Below are positions 34,757 to 44,269 of a stretch of 64,000 nt of DNA, in pieces. Location: positions 1 to 64,000 of the forward strand of contig NZ_FNHY01000002.1 in assembly GCF_900103605.1 (NCBI RefSeq), written 5' to 3'. The notes beneath the pieces are model-generated. The model worked only from the letters and a program-made list of their open reading frames with translations, was not told where the DNA came from and ran no database searches. Origin of the DNA: Psychrobacillus sp. OK028. Its GTDB lineage: Bacteria > Bacillota > Bacilli > Bacillales_A > Planococcaceae. The stretch's first letter is position 1. Every line of letters begins with the position of its first letter. The position numbers and the translations under genes are program-made.

Positions 34757-36085
34757 ATGGAAGCATTAAGTATGATCGGTCTTATAGGCGGCTTAGCCTT
34801 ATTAATTGTTTTGACCATGAAAGGGGTAAATATACTAATAGCAGGTCCAATATCAGCACTTTTGGTAGCTGTAACTAGTGGAATGCCGTTGTTCAAACAG
34901 CTTGCCGCTGAAGGAGAGGCTGATTTTGTTTCAAGTTATATGGCAGGGTTTACTGGGTTTATCGCTTCTTGGTATTTGATGTTCTTACTTGGAGCTGTGT
35001 TTGGTAAAGTCATGGAGGATAGCGGTGCAGCAGATTCCGTATCCAAATGGATTGTAGATAAATTGGGCATGAAGTATGCAGTGCTTGCAATTGTACTTGC
35101 CTGTGCGGTTCTTACATATGGAGGCGTGAGTCTTTTCGTTGTTGCGTTCTCTGTATATCCAATGGCCATTTCACTATTTAAACAAGCGGACTTACCACGT
35201 CGTTTTATACCAGCAACACTAGCATTAGGATCTGTAACATTTACGATGACATCTGCGGGTTCACCTGAAATTCAAAACTGGATTCCAATTGAATTTTTAG
35301 GTACGAATGCTTATGCAGGTTGGGAAGTAAGTATTATCGTAGCAGTGTTCATGGCGACATTCGGTTACTGGTGGTTGAAACGTATTATTCAAAAAGCTGT
35401 TAATAAAGGGGAAAGATTTGTCAATCGTGATACTGATCCATCTTTTGATACGAAAAGAAATTTACCAAATCCATTCTTAGCGATGATTCCTTTGGTAGTT
35501 GTATTATTAATCTCATTTATTTTCCATGATAAACTTGCTCAATCAGCTCTAATAATAGCGTTACTAGGTGGTGTTATTGCAACCTATATTGTTGGAAGAA
35601 AGTATTCCGAAAATTTCTGGGAAGCTTTTTCAGCTGGTACAGTTGGGGCGATAATTGCAATTGGTAATACTGCAGCGGTAGTAGGATTTGGAGGAGTTGC
35701 TAAAAACGTACCTGCATTTACAACCGCTGTAGAAGCAATGACAAATATTCCGGGGTCACCATTAATTGGTGCTGCTATCGCAGTATCTGTAATTGCAGGT
35801 ATGACTGGTTCTTCATCTGGCGGTCAAACAATCGCCTTACCATTGTTAGCGCCGCATTACATGGATATGGGTGTTAACCCAGAGGCACTTCATAGGGTGG
35901 TTGCAATTTCTTCTGGTGCTCTTGATTCATTGCCACATAATGGGTACGTAGTAACAACTATTCAATCAATCTGTGGTGAAAAACATAGTGCTGCCTATTG
36001 GCCAGTTGCAGCCACAACTGTAGTAGTGCCATTACTAGGAACTGCTATTGCAATTATATTATTCTCACTTGGTTTTGGTATTTAA
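34757..36085 (+). CDS. GntP-family permease (YxjC-like)
   Basis: A 442-residue membrane transporter with about 12 helices of the GntP/gluconate-H+ symporter family (motifs GPISALLVAVTSG, GVSLFVVAFSVYP and GMTGSSSGGQTIALP). In B. subtilis a homologue, YxjC, heads the yxjC-scoA-scoB-yxjF operon; here the same four functions appear in a different order, so short-chain hydroxy- or ketoacids (3-hydroxybutyrate, acetoacetate) are the likely cargo. ATG 34757 has AGGGGG at 34743; TTG 34751 is too close to that site. Confidence 0.88.
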   Translation: MEALSMIGLIGGLALLIVLTMKGVNILIAGPISALLVAVTSGMPLFKQLAAEGEADFVSSYMAGFTGFIASWYLMFLLGAVFGKVMEDSGAADSVSKWIVDKLGMKYAVLAIVLACAVLTYGGVSLFVVAFSVYPMAISLFKQADLPRRFIPATLALGSVTFTMTSAGSPEIQNWIPIEFLGTNAYAGWEVSIIVAVFMATFGYWWLKRIIQKAVNKGERFVNRDTDPSFDTKRNLPNPFLAMIPLVVVLLISFIFHDKLAQSALIIALLGGVIATYIVGRKYSENFWEAFSAGTVGAIIAIGNTAAVVGFGGVAKNVPAFTTAVEAMTNIPGSPLIGAAIAVSVIAGMTGSSSGGQTIALPLLAPHYMDMGVNPEALHRVVAISSGALDSLPHNGYVVTTIQSICGEKHSAAYWPVAATTVVVPLLGTAIAIILFSLGFGI

Positions 36086-36131
36086 CTATTCAGCCAAGGT
36101 ACTTAAGGGTTGATACTTGGAGGTAAAACAA

Positions 36132-36899
36132 ATGGTAAAAGATAAAGTGCTTCTTATTACTGGAGCAGCACAGGGTATTGGCTTTGAAATTGCTCAAGAA
36201 TTTTATAAAGCTGGTGCGAAGGTTGTTCTAACCGATATAAACGAAGAAAAGGTAAAGGAAGCTGCTACAGCATTAGGCAATAATGTGCTTGGTATTAAAT
36301 GTGATGTGACAAACGAAGAAGATATTATTAACTCGATTAATCTAACTATAGAGGAATACGGTAAGGTTGATATTTTAATAAATAATGCGGGAATGCAGCA
36401 TGTTGCAATGCTGGAGGATTTTCCAACAGAACGCTTTGAGTTGCTGATAAAAATAATGTTAACAGCACCTTTTGTGGCAACTAAACATGTGCTTCCACAT
36501 ATGCGGAAGAATGGATTTGGTAGAATTATTAATATGGCCTCTATTAATGGTTTAGTTGGTTTTGCTGGTAAAGCAGCCTATAACTCTGCTAAACATGGGG
36601 TAATTGGACTTACAAAAGTTGCAGCCCTTGAAACAGCTGCTGACGGGATCACAGTAAATGCTGTTTGTCCAGGCTACGTGGACACTCCACTTGTTCGAAA
36701 CCAATTTAAGGATTTAGCAAAAGTCCGCAATGTTCCTGTTGAATCTGTTCTAGAGGAAGTATTATATCCATTAGTTCCTCAGAAAAGATTATTAGATGTA
36801 AAAGAAATTGCAGATTTAACTTTATTTTTGGCAAGCGATGCCGCTAAAGGTATGACGGGGCAAGCAGTTGTTTTAGACGGTGGGTACACGAGTCAATAA
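36132..36899 (+). CDS. 3-hydroxybutyrate dehydrogenase (SDR family)
   Basis: Oxidises 3-hydroxybutyrate to acetoacetate with NAD. The 255-residue short-chain dehydrogenase has the cofactor motif TGAAQGIG (about 10-17), NNAG, the catalytic Ser-Tyr-Lys (NMASINGLVGFAGKAAYNSAKHG) and the PGYVDTPLVRNQ segment typical of the 3-hydroxybutyrate branch. ATG 36132 is used because GGAGG lies 8 nt upstream, while TTG 36117 precedes that site. It sits between the permease and the CoA-transferase genes. Confidence 0.88.
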   Translation: MVKDKVLLITGAAQGIGFEIAQEFYKAGAKVVLTDINEEKVKEAATALGNNVLGIKCDVTNEEDIINSINLTIEEYGKVDILINNAGMQHVAMLEDFPTERFELLIKIMLTAPFVATKHVLPHMRKNGFGRIINMASINGLVGFAGKAAYNSAKHGVIGLTKVAALETAADGITVNAVCPGYVDTPLVRNQFKDLAKVRNVPVESVLEEVLYPLVPQKRLLDVKEIADLTLFLASDAAKGMTGQAVVLDGGYTSQ

Positions 36900-36911
36900 T
36901 TATTTCCTTTA

Positions 36912-36951
36912 TATAAAACGCCCGATTTGATAATCGGTGCGTTTTATATAA
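36912..36951 (+). terminator. Terminator-like hairpin inside the ketone-body operon
   Basis: ATAAAACGC(ACCGAT-type)/GCGTTTTAT stem (TATAAAACGCCCGAT with ATCGGTGCGTTTTATA) lies between the dehydrogenase and scoA. There is no clean T-tract after it, so it may only attenuate, or protect the transcript. Confidence 0.5.
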
Positions 36952-37036
36952 TATGTAGGAAAATAGTTTGCTAAGTTGTCGGATATTTGAGAAAATATTA
37001 ATTGTATCAAGCTTACAAATGAAAGGAGATTGGAGC

Positions 37037-37726
37037 ATGAAACCTATTTATAATTCAGCACAAGAAGCTGTTGCAGGAGTGCAGGATGGAATGACACTAA
37101 TGGTAGGAGGCTTTGGTCTTGTTGGTATACCGGAGCAGCTAATATTAGCATTAGTGGATAAAGGTGTGAAGGACTTAACAGTTATCTCCAACAATTGTGG
37201 TGTTGATGACTGGGGTCTAGGACTACTACTAAAAAATAAACAAATTAAGAAAATGATTGGTTCATATGTTGGGGAAAACAAAGAGTTTGAAAGACAGGTA
37301 ATTTCTGGTGAGATTGAGGTGGAATTAACACCACAAGGAACTTTAGCGGAGAAAATCCGTGCCGGTGGTGCAGGGATTCCAGCATTCTATACTCCGGCTG
37401 GTGTAGGAACTATTGTGGCAGAAGGAAAAGAAATTCGAGTATACGATGGAAAAGAATATGTACTAGAAGAGTCTCTTCGTGCTGATTATGCATTTATACG
37501 TGCAGCAAAGGCAGACAAATTCGGAAATCTTATTTATAATATGACAGCTCAAAACTTCAATCCAATGATGGCCGCAGCAGGTAAAATTACCATTGCGGAA
37601 GTAGAAGAAGTCGTGGAAACAGGAGACTTAAATCCTGCTCAAATACATACACCGAGTATTTATGTACAAGGTCTATTCCAAGCAAAACAGGAAAAAAGAA
37701 TCGAACGTTTAACGACACGTTCTTAA
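37037..37726 (+). CDS. scoA: 3-oxoacid CoA-transferase subunit A
   Basis: Alpha subunit of succinyl-CoA:3-ketoacid CoA-transferase, which activates acetoacetate with CoA from succinyl-CoA. The 229-residue protein carries the glycine-rich CoA-transferase signature [19 protein letters not shown] near its start and [20 protein letters not shown]. The frame is open from 36968, but AAAGGAGATTGGAGC places the start at 37037. It lies 13 nt before scoB, its partner subunit. Confidence 0.95.
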   Translation: MKPIYNSAQEAVAGVQDGMTLMVGGFGLVGIPEQLILALVDKGVKDLTVISNNCGVDDWGLGLLLKNKQIKKMIGSYVGENKEFERQVISGEIEVELTPQGTLAEKIRAGGAGIPAFYTPAGVGTIVAEGKEIRVYDGKEYVLEESLRADYAFIRAAKADKFGNLIYNMTAQNFNPMMAAAGKITIAEVEEVVETGDLNPAQIHTPSIYVQGLFQAKQEKRIERLTTRS

Positions 37727-37739
37727 GGAGGAGTTTCGA

Positions 37740-38393
37740 TTGAATACACGTGAAAAAATTGCAAGAAGAGCAGAAAAAGAAATCGAAAATGGAAATTACG
37801 TAAACTTAGGAATTGGAATTCCAACTTTAGTAGCGAATTTCATCGCTCCGGATAAAACGGTCGTTTTACAATCTGAAAATGGTTTGCTGGGCATTGGACC
37901 GTATCCAACCGAACAAGAAGTAGACCCAGATCTTATAAATGCTGGTAAGGAAACCGTTACTACAATTCCAGGCTCTGCTTTTTTCGATAGTGCAGAGTCA
38001 TTTGCGATGATTCGTGGAGGACATGTAGACGTAGCTATTTTAGGTGCGATGGAAGTATCCGAAAAAGGTGACCTTGCGAATTGGATGATTCCAGGGAAGA
38101 TGATTAAGGGTATGGGAGGAGCAATGGACCTAGTACACGGTGCCAAAAAAATTATCGTCATTATGGATCATTGTGCTAAGGACGGTTCTGCTAAGATTAA
38201 AAAACAATGCGAATTACCTTTAACGGGTAAAGCAGTTGTGAATAAAATTATAACAGAACGGGCAATGATAGAAGTAACAGAAAATGGACTTGAATTAAAA
38301 GAGGTATTCGAGGGTTATTCTGTTCAAGATATTATTGATGCTACGGAAGCTGATCTTATTATTAAAGATGTTAAAGAAAATGTAGCGATCTAA
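37740..38393 (+). CDS. scoB: 3-oxoacid CoA-transferase subunit B
   Basis: Beta subunit with the catalytic glutamate: Glu46 in [11 protein letters not shown] forms the glutamyl-CoA intermediate. The 217-residue protein also shows [12 protein letters not shown] and [30 protein letters not shown] start with AAGGAGGAG 7 nt upstream. With scoA and the dehydrogenase it converts 3-hydroxybutyrate to acetoacetyl-CoA. It is the last gene of the operon. Confidence 0.95.
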   Translation: MNTREKIARRAEKEIENGNYVNLGIGIPTLVANFIAPDKTVVLQSENGLLGIGPYPTEQEVDPDLINAGKETVTTIPGSAFFDSAESFAMIRGGHVDVAILGAMEVSEKGDLANWMIPGKMIKGMGGAMDLVHGAKKIIVIMDHCAKDGSAKIKKQCELPLTGKAVVNKIITERAMIEVTENGLELKEVFEGYSVQDIIDATEADLIIKDVKENVAI

Positions 38394-38400
38394 TAACAGC

Positions 38401-38429
38401 TTGTATTTTATTTTGAAATCCATTATTAT
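38401..38429 (+). promoter_or_regulatory. Promoter of the leuS leader
   Basis: TTGTAT, 17 bp, TATTAT, directly after scoB and just before the T-box leader. Confidence 0.5.
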
Positions 38430-38439
38430 AAAACTAATA

Positions 38440-38675
38440 GAAGTGGACTGTGAAAAGGATTAGTAAATAAATTTCGTTTCTTTAGAGAGCTAACAGATGG
38501 TGCAAGTTAGCGTTACGAACTATTGAACTCGCCTTTGAGTCTGTGTAAGTGAACTAACAGTAGCTTATACCGTTTTCCGCGTTAAGGAGTCAAGTTGAGT
38601 GAGTTTTCACTAATTTGGGTGGTACCGCGTGAGTATATCTCTCGTCCCTTAGTTTTTTAAGGGGCGAGTTTTTTT
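38440..38675 (+). promoter_or_regulatory. T-box riboswitch (leucine), leuS leader
   Basis: Stem I starts at AGAGAGCTAACAGATGGTGC (with the GNUG block), the candidate specifier codon is CTC (38528-38530, in TTGAACTCGCC), the T-box antiterminator motif is TGGGTGGTACCGCG (38616-38629), and the terminator is CTCGTCCCTT/AAGGGGCGAG (38641-38670) with T7. Uncharged tRNA-Leu binding at the specifier and T-box would stabilise the antiterminator and allow leuS expression. Confidence 0.92.
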
Positions 38676-38897
38676 ATTTCTAGCTACAGCACCTACCCCT
38701 TCTGAGTCGCTTCAGGATTTCGGGGCCGCACGATGCGGTTAGTCAGTCGTTGTGATACGATGTCACTAGTTTAGACTGACTTCCTTTGCAAAGTACGCCT
38801 TTACTTGAAATCTTACCAGCGCAAAGCTCGTCGCAGAAGAACGTTGTCGGGGCTTGCAGAGGTGCTTACGCTTTTTACATTTGAGGAGGAATATTTT
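38676..38897 (+). other. Extended leader between T-box terminator and leuS
   Basis: 222 nt of higher GC content than the surroundings separate the T-box terminator from the leuS ribosome site. They contain GCCGCA-CGA-TGCGGT, a GTCAGTC/GACTGAC pair about 30 nt apart, and a segment AGCGCAAAGCTCGTCGCAGA then AACGTTGTCGGGGCTTGC. The style is that of intergenic repeats in related Bacillales, but there is no second copy in this window. Confidence 0.5.
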
Positions 38898-41309
38898 ATG
38901 AGCTTTAATCATGAGGCAATTGAAAAAAAGTGGCAAAATTATTGGCAGGAAAATAAAACGTATAAGATGACAGATGATCCATCCAAACCAAAATTTTATG
39001 CATTGGATATGTTCCCTTATCCGTCAGGTGTAGGTCTACACGTAGGGCATCCACTGGGATATATTGCAACAGATATTTTAAGTGCATTTAAACGTAAACA
39101 AGGCTATAACGTTCTTCATCCAATGGGTTGGGACGCTTTTGGTCTTCCAGCAGAGCAATATGCAATTGATACTGGGAATGATCCTGCAGAGTTCACTGCT
39201 AAAAATATTGCTACCTTTAAACGTCAGATGACGGATTTAGGATTTTCATTTGACTGGGACAGAGAGGTTAATACAACAGATCCTTCTTATTACAAATGGA
39301 CGCAATGGATTTTCATCCAACTATACAAAAAAGGTCTTGCATATGTAGATGAAGTGCCAGTAAACTGGTGTCCAGCATTAGGAACTGTTTTGGCTAATGA
39401 AGAAGTAATCGATGGAGTTTCAGAACGTGGAGGGCACCCAGTAGAACGTCGTCCAATGCGTCAATGGGTACTTCGCATTACTGCTTATGCAGATAGACTT
39501 TTGGAAGATTTAGATGATCTTGACTGGCCAGATAGCTTAAAAGAAATGCAACGTAACTGGATTGGTCGTTCAGAAGGTGCAGAGCTTACTTTTGAGGTGG
39601 CTGGTACAAATGAATCGTTCCGAGCATTTACAACTCGCCCCGATACTATTTTTGGTGCAACTTATGCAGTATTAGCACCAGAACACAAGCTTGTTGATGT
39701 AATAACGACAGCAGAGCAAGCAGAAGCAGTGCAAGCTTATAAAGATCAAGTGAAACTGAAAAGTGACTTAGAACGTACTGATCTTGCGAAGCACAAAACA
39801 GGTGTTTTTACAGGCGCTTATGCGATCAATCCAGTAAGTGGCCAGAGAATGCCGATTTGGATTGCCGATTATGTGTTAGCATCATATGGAACAGGAGCTA
39901 TTATGGCAGTTCCTGCACACGATGAGCGTGATTTTGAATTTGCAAAACAATTTGATTTGCCAATCGTAGAAGTAGTTTCTGGCGGGGATATTTCAAAAGA
40001 AGCTTACACAGCTGACGGTACGCTTGTTAACTCAGAATTCTTAAACGGCTTAAATAAATCAGAAGCAATTTCAAAAGCAATCGAATGGTTTGAAGCAAAC
40101 GGTAAAGGTGAGAAGAAAATCACGTATCGTCTACGTGACTGGTTATTCAGCCGTCAACGTTATTGGGGTGAGCCGATTCCAATTATTCATTGGGAAGATG
40201 GTACTTCTACACCAGTAGAGGAATCAGAGTTACCATTAATGCTTCCGGTTACAACGGACATTAAACCGAGTGGAACAGGGGAATCACCACTAGCTAATAT
40301 TACGGAATGGGTAAATGTTGTAGATCCAGTTACAGGTAAAAAAGGTCGCCGTGAAACGAATACAATGCCGCAGTGGGCAGGTAGCTGCTGGTATTACCTT
40401 CGTTATATCGATCCGAATAATGACGAAGCACTAGTAGATCCAGAATTAGCGAAGCGTTGGCTACCAGTTGATATTTATGTAGGTGGGGCAGAGCATGCAG
40501 TTCTTCATTTATTGTACGCGCGCTTCTGGCATAAATTCCTATACGATATCGGAGTAGTGACAACAAAAGAGCCATTCCAAAAGTTATTTAACCAAGGAAT
40601 GATCCTTGGTGAAGGTAATGAGAAGATGTCTAAATCGAAAGGGAATGTAGTAAACCCAGATGATATCGTGAAAAGTCACGGTGCCGACTCACTTCGACTT
40701 TATGAAATGTTCATGGGACCACTGGACTCTTCGAAACCTTGGTCAACAAACGGGTTAGATGGTTCAAGAAGATTTCTAGATCGTATTTGGCGTTTGCTTG
40801 TTGATGAAGACGGTAAATTGAGTGCTAAAGTTACTGATACTTCTTCCGCTAATATGGAAAAAGCATATCATCAAACAGTAAAAAAAGTGACAGAAGACTT
40901 TGAAGCTATGCATTATAATACAGCTATTTCGCAAATGATGGTATTTATCAATGAAGGCTACAAAGCGGAGCAAATTTCAAAAGAATATGTAGAAGGATTT
41001 GTGAAGCTTATTTCTCCAATCGTTCCACATATTGCAGAGGAGCTTTGGAGCATTCTTGGACATAACGATACTATCGTATATGAGTCTTGGCCAACATTCG
41101 ACGAATCTAAATTAGTAGACAATGAAGTTGAAATTCCTGTTCAAATTAAAGGAAAAGTTCGTGCAAAATTACTTGTTGCCAAAGACGCAACAAAAGAAGA
41201 GCTAGAATCATTAGCTCTTGCTTCCGAGCAAGTACAACAATGGTTGGAAGGGCAAGAAGTGAAGAAGATTATTGCAATTCCAGGCAAAATGGTGAATATC
41301 GTAATTTAA
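38898..41309 (+). CDS. leuS: Leucyl-tRNA synthetase
   Basis: Charges tRNA-Leu. The 803-residue class I synthetase has the HIGH-type motif in [13 protein letters not shown] (about 45-57), the CP1 editing domain ([35 protein letters not shown] with the editing Asp) and [12 protein letters not shown] as the KMSKS loop, then the anticodon-binding and C-terminal domains. The frame is open from 38805, but GAGGAGG at 38883 and homology set the start at 38898. Controlled by the T-box leader. Confidence 0.97.
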   Translation: MSFNHEAIEKKWQNYWQENKTYKMTDDPSKPKFYALDMFPYPSGVGLHVGHPLGYIATDILSAFKRKQGYNVLHPMGWDAFGLPAEQYAIDTGNDPAEFTAKNIATFKRQMTDLGFSFDWDREVNTTDPSYYKWTQWIFIQLYKKGLAYVDEVPVNWCPALGTVLANEEVIDGVSERGGHPVERRPMRQWVLRITAYADRLLEDLDDLDWPDSLKEMQRNWIGRSEGAELTFEVAGTNESFRAFTTRPDTIFGATYAVLAPEHKLVDVITTAEQAEAVQAYKDQVKLKSDLERTDLAKHKTGVFTGAYAINPVSGQRMPIWIADYVLASYGTGAIMAVPAHDERDFEFAKQFDLPIVEVVSGGDISKEAYTADGTLVNSEFLNGLNKSEAISKAIEWFEANGKGEKKITYRLRDWLFSRQRYWGEPIPIIHWEDGTSTPVEESELPLMLPVTTDIKPSGTGESPLANITEWVNVVDPVTGKKGRRETNTMPQWAGSCWYYLRYIDPNNDEALVDPELAKRWLPVDIYVGGAEHAVLHLLYARFWHKFLYDIGVVTTKEPFQKLFNQGMILGEGNEKMSKSKGNVVNPDDIVKSHGADSLRLYEMFMGPLDSSKPWSTNGLDGSRRFLDRIWRLLVDEDGKLSAKVTDTSSANMEKAYHQTVKKVTEDFEAMHYNTAISQMMVFINEGYKAEQISKEYVEGFVKLISPIVPHIAEELWSILGHNDTIVYESWPTFDESKLVDNEVEIPVQIKGKVRAKLLVAKDATKEELESLALASEQVQQWLEGQEVKKIIAIPGKMVNIVI

Positions 41310-41323
41310 ATCAATATCAAGCT

Positions 41324-41367
41324 AAGCTGCTTTCCCTTTTTTGATGGGAAGCAGCTTTTTGTTTTTT
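41324..41367 (+). terminator. Terminator of leuS
   Basis: AAGCTGCTTTCCC/GGGAAGCAGCTT stem with T5 and a further T7. Confidence 0.9.
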
Positions 41368-41455
41368 TAATAATTGAAATCACAAATATTAGTTTTCTAA
41401 TTGAACAAAAAAGCCTTATAAATATTCACAATTTATACATACTATCGACCTAATA

Positions 41456-41498
41456 AGTGTTTTAAATCACTCTTTTTTATAATGCTTTTGACTATGAT
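41456..41498 (+). promoter_or_regulatory. Fnr/CRP-type box and promoter of nirK
   Basis: AGTGTTTTAAATCACT (41456-41471) is a dyad that fits the Fnr core GTGA-N6-TCAC with one mismatch. A candidate -10, TATGAT, lies at 41493-41498. The start predicted 7 nt later puts the box centre at about -41.5, the classical activator position for Fnr. Confidence 0.55.
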
Positions 41499-41544
41499 GA
41501 AACTATAAAACAGATCGGCAATAAAAACTAAGGAGGGTATTAAG

Positions 41545-42609
41545 ATGAGGATATCATTAAAATGTTTTTTCGCTTCACTAGTTGGAACATCGATCGTATT
41601 AGGGGGATGTTTAGGAGAAAGTGCTTCAGTTGAAAAAGAAGTAAATGACCATGTGAGTGCTGCAATGGACGTCGACGCAGTTAAAGTAATTGAACCACAC
41701 AAAGACCTTAATCAAGAACCAGTACCGCTAAAGGTGGAAAGGATTTCAAAGCATGAAGTCAATGTGGAAATGACCGCACAGATTACGGACATTGAAATCG
41801 AGAAAGGGTATATCTATAAGGCGTGGACTTTTAACGGAGAAGCACCTGGTCCGGTTATTGTTGTAAACGAAGGAGATACAATTAATTTCACACTTAAAAA
41901 TATGGACCCTGCTATTCCACATAGCATGGATTTCCACGCCGTGCATGCTTCGCCATCTAAAGACTTTTCTGACGTACTGCCAGTAGAAACTGGAACATTC
42001 TCTTATCCTGCTACTAAACCTGGTGTATTCATGTATCACTGTGGAACAGCTCCAGTACTTTCACATATTGCTAATGGAATGCACGGGGTGATTATTGTTA
42101 AACCAGTTAATGGTTATCCAAATGACGCAGAGATCGATAAAGAAATCGTTATTATTCAAAATGAATGGTATAAATACAATGATTTAGAAGACTTTACGAA
42201 TGGTGTGCCAAGTCAAGTTGTTATGTCAACGAAAGCTCTTAAAGAAGGGGACCGTAATACTAACGGTGATACTTATTCGTTGAAAGATGAGCCACTTTTA
42301 GCTAAAGTAGGAGATCGTGTAAGACTTTATGTAAATAATGTAGGACCTAACGAAATAAGCTCATTACACGTTACTGGTACTATATTTGATCATGTATATG
42401 TCGATGGAAATCCAGCTAACCATATGGTGGGATTACAAACTGTCATGTTACCTGCAAGTGGGGGAGCAGTAGTTGAATTTACTGTTACTCGGGAGGGCAC
42501 ATACTCTATTTTAACTCATCAATTTAACCATGTTACTAAAGGTGCAGTAGCACTTTTAAAGGTAACAGAAACTGGTGAAGATGATGGGATAGCTGCTGGA
42601 GGTCATTAA
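41545..42609 (+). CDS. nirK: Copper-containing nitrite reductase (NO-forming), lipoprotein
   Basis: Reduces nitrite to nitric oxide. The 354-residue protein has a lipoprotein signal (lipobox LGGC, Cys22) and two cupredoxin domains. By alignment with known NirK, type 1 copper ligands are His126, Cys166, His174 and Met179; type 2 ligands are His131, His165 and His325; the catalytic Asp129 and His275 are present. All are in the motifs PHSMDFHA, MYHCGTAP, GMHG, SLHVTG and THQFNH. AAGGAGGG precedes ATG. No other denitrification gene is near. A general multicopper oxidase is less likely given these residues. Confidence 0.88.
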   Translation: MRISLKCFFASLVGTSIVLGGCLGESASVEKEVNDHVSAAMDVDAVKVIEPHKDLNQEPVPLKVERISKHEVNVEMTAQITDIEIEKGYIYKAWTFNGEAPGPVIVVNEGDTINFTLKNMDPAIPHSMDFHAVHASPSKDFSDVLPVETGTFSYPATKPGVFMYHCGTAPVLSHIANGMHGVIIVKPVNGYPNDAEIDKEIVIIQNEWYKYNDLEDFTNGVPSQVVMSTKALKEGDRNTNGDTYSLKDEPLLAKVGDRVRLYVNNVGPNEISSLHVTGTIFDHVYVDGNPANHMVGLQTVMLPASGGAVVEFTVTREGTYSILTHQFNHVTKGAVALLKVTETGEDDGIAAGGH

Positions 42610-42766
42610 TGAAAAAGTATGAACCTGCATGTTAAAATGTTGAAATGTTGAAGCTAAGTTGCTGTGGGGAGGGAATATCCTCACTGCTTTAATTCTTTCG
42701 GGTATAACCCTGTTATAATAGGGATATAAAATCGATTAATTAGTTAAAGAAGGAAGTGTAAAAACG

Positions 42767-43474
42767 ATGAATTTTGAAACAGTTATGCAGGAACTTGAGG
42801 CACTCGGCAAGGAAAGAACGAAGAAAATATATATGTCCAATGGTGCGCATGAGCCACTTTTTGGCGTAGCTACAGGCGCCATGAAACCAATAGCAAAGAA
42901 GGTAAAAATAAATCAAGCGTTAGCTGAAGAACTATATGCGACTGGGAATTACGATGCGATGTACTTTGCAGGAATTATCGCGGATCCAAAAGGTATGACG
43001 GAGGCAGATTACGATCGTTGGATGGATACGGCTTATTTTTATATGCTGTCTGATTATGTAGTCGCTGTAACGTTATCTGAGTCAGATATTGCACAGGAAG
43101 TTGCCGATAAATGGATTGCAAGTGGAGAAGAACTGAAAATGTCAGCAGGCTGGAGCTGTTACTGTTGGCTTTTAGGAAATCGAAAAGACTTCGAATTCTC
43201 CGAAAGTAAGATTGCTGGAATGCTTGACCTAGTGAAGAAAACAATTAACGATTCGCCAGAACGAGCAAAATCTGCTATGAATAATTTTTTATATACTGTA
43301 GGGATCTCTTATTTGCCCCTTCATGAAAAGGCGGTCGAAACTGCTAAACAAATTGGTGTTGTAGAAATGAAACGCGAAAACAAAAAAAGTAGTTTCTTAA
43401 ATGCTTTCGAAACTATTCAAAAAGAAGTGGATAGAGGTAGAATTGGTTTTAAACGCAAATATGTTAGATGTTAA
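42767..43474 (+). CDS. DNA alkylation repair protein (AlkC/AlkD-like HEAT-repeat family)
   Basis: A 235-residue all-helical protein of the DNA alkylation repair family, in which HEAT-like repeats cradle DNA and flip out no base. Visible features: KIYMSNGAHEPLFGVATGAMKPIAK near the N-terminus and the repeat-like helices (MYFAGIIADPKGMTEADYD, WSCYCWLLGNR, AMNNFLYTVGISYLPLHEKA). AAGGAAG precedes ATG, and TATAAT at about 42714 is a likely -10. Assignment to a named subfamily is not possible by eye. A strong terminator follows. Confidence 0.82.
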   Translation: MNFETVMQELEALGKERTKKIYMSNGAHEPLFGVATGAMKPIAKKVKINQALAEELYATGNYDAMYFAGIIADPKGMTEADYDRWMDTAYFYMLSDYVVAVTLSESDIAQEVADKWIASGEELKMSAGWSCYCWLLGNRKDFEFSESKIAGMLDLVKKTINDSPERAKSAMNNFLYTVGISYLPLHEKAVETAKQIGVVEMKRENKKSSFLNAFETIQKEVDRGRIGFKRKYVRC

Positions 43475-43483
43475 AATAACGTT

Positions 43484-43527
43484 AAAAAAAGCTGCTTAAT
43501 CCTTTTTCGTGATAAGCAGCTTTTTTG
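43484..43527. terminator. Terminator after the alkylation repair gene
   Basis: AAAAAAGCTGCTTA/TAAGCAGCTTTTTT stem, bidirectional, between convergent genes. Confidence 0.88.
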
Positions 43528-43540
43528 TTATTTTTTGGTT

Positions 43541-43624
43541 ATTCCAACTAAAGTGCTCATTATTCCAACTAAGCCCTTCAAAATTCCAACTACGCCTCTC
43601 CGTATTCCAACTAAACTCATTTGC
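43541..43624. repeat. 21-nt-period array, four units (ATTCCAACTA type)
   Basis: ATTCCAACTA starts at 43541, 43562, 43583 and 43604, exactly 21 nt apart, with variable 11-nt tails (AAGTGCTCATT, AGCCCTTCAAA, CGCCTCTCCGT, AACTCATTTGC). It lies between the convergent repair gene and trpG. On the minus strand the frame stays open and reads Ser-Trp-Asn every seven residues. Confidence 0.85.
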
Positions 43625-43681
43625 TAGCATATTTTGAATCTAAAAAGCTCCTAGAATGAGTTTAGAAGCTTCGAAATTAGC

Positions 43682-44269
43682 CTATTTTACATAATTTCTC
43701 TCAAGCGTTTCGATAAATGACTGCATGATTCGATCTCCTAGCTCTGTCCCAATCGATTCTGGATGAAACTGAAGACCATACAAAGGAAAGTTTATATGCT
43801 GAATTGCCATTATTTCATTATCATCGTCCGCTCTAGCAAGCACTTCCAATTCATCTATTAACGAATTTTCTTCTATGACTAGCGAATGATAGCGCATGAC
43901 CGAAATCGGTTCCTCAAAACTCTCGAATAGTCCTTGATTTTTATAGGAAATGGGGGACATTTTACCGTGCATTATTGTTTTTGCTCGCACAATTTTTGCA
44001 CCAAAAGCTGCTCCAATTGATTGATGTCCTAGACAAATACCTAAAATCGGATACTTTTTGTAAAGCTTTTGAATAAGTGCAATTGAAATTCCTGCTTCTG
44101 CAGGAGTACCTGGGCCGGGGGAAATGATAATTGCATCAGGATTCAATAGCTCAATTTCACTAATAGTAATAGCGTCATTACGAACTACTCTTACTTCTTT
44201 TCCGAGTATGCTTATTTGCTGATATAAATTATACGTAAATGAATCATAGTTATCGATGAGTAAAATCAT
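43682..44269 (-). CDS. trpG: Anthranilate/aminodeoxychorismate synthase glutaminase subunit
   Basis: Class I glutamine amidotransferase, 195 residues, that feeds ammonia to the TrpE subunit. The triad is visible: Cys in GICLGHQSIG (about 77), and His-Glu in LQFHPES. The LIDNYDSFTYNLYQ start and ISPGPGTP are typical. Its GTG/ATG junction overlaps trpE by 4 nt. In Bacillus one such protein (PabA) serves both tryptophan and folate synthesis; here its gene is in a tryptophan T-box operon, so TrpG is the better name, though dual use is possible. Confidence 0.92.
   Translation of the reverse strand: MILLIDNYDSFTYNLYQQISILGKEVRVVRNDAITISEIELLNPDAIIISPGPGTPAEAGISIALIQKLYKKYPILGICLGHQSIGAAFGAKIVRAKTIMHGKMSPISYKNQGLFESFEEPISVMRYHSLVIEENSLIDELEVLARADDDNEIMAIQHINFPLYGLQFHPESIGTELGDRIMQSFIETLERNYVK

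Noticed and set aside
38805-38897. N-terminal extension of LeuS
   Set aside because: The extra residues are basic and repetitive, not seen in LeuS, and AGGAGG lies just before ATG 38898.
43541-43624. Possible CRISPR array
   Set aside because: The constant part is only 10 nt, the variable parts are 11 nt, and no cas gene is near; CRISPR repeats are at least about 21-23 nt.
43613-43668. Inverted repeat AAACTCATT/AATGAGTTT considered as trpG terminator
   Set aside because: No T-tract follows on the minus strand and the loop is long; recorded only as a possible structure.
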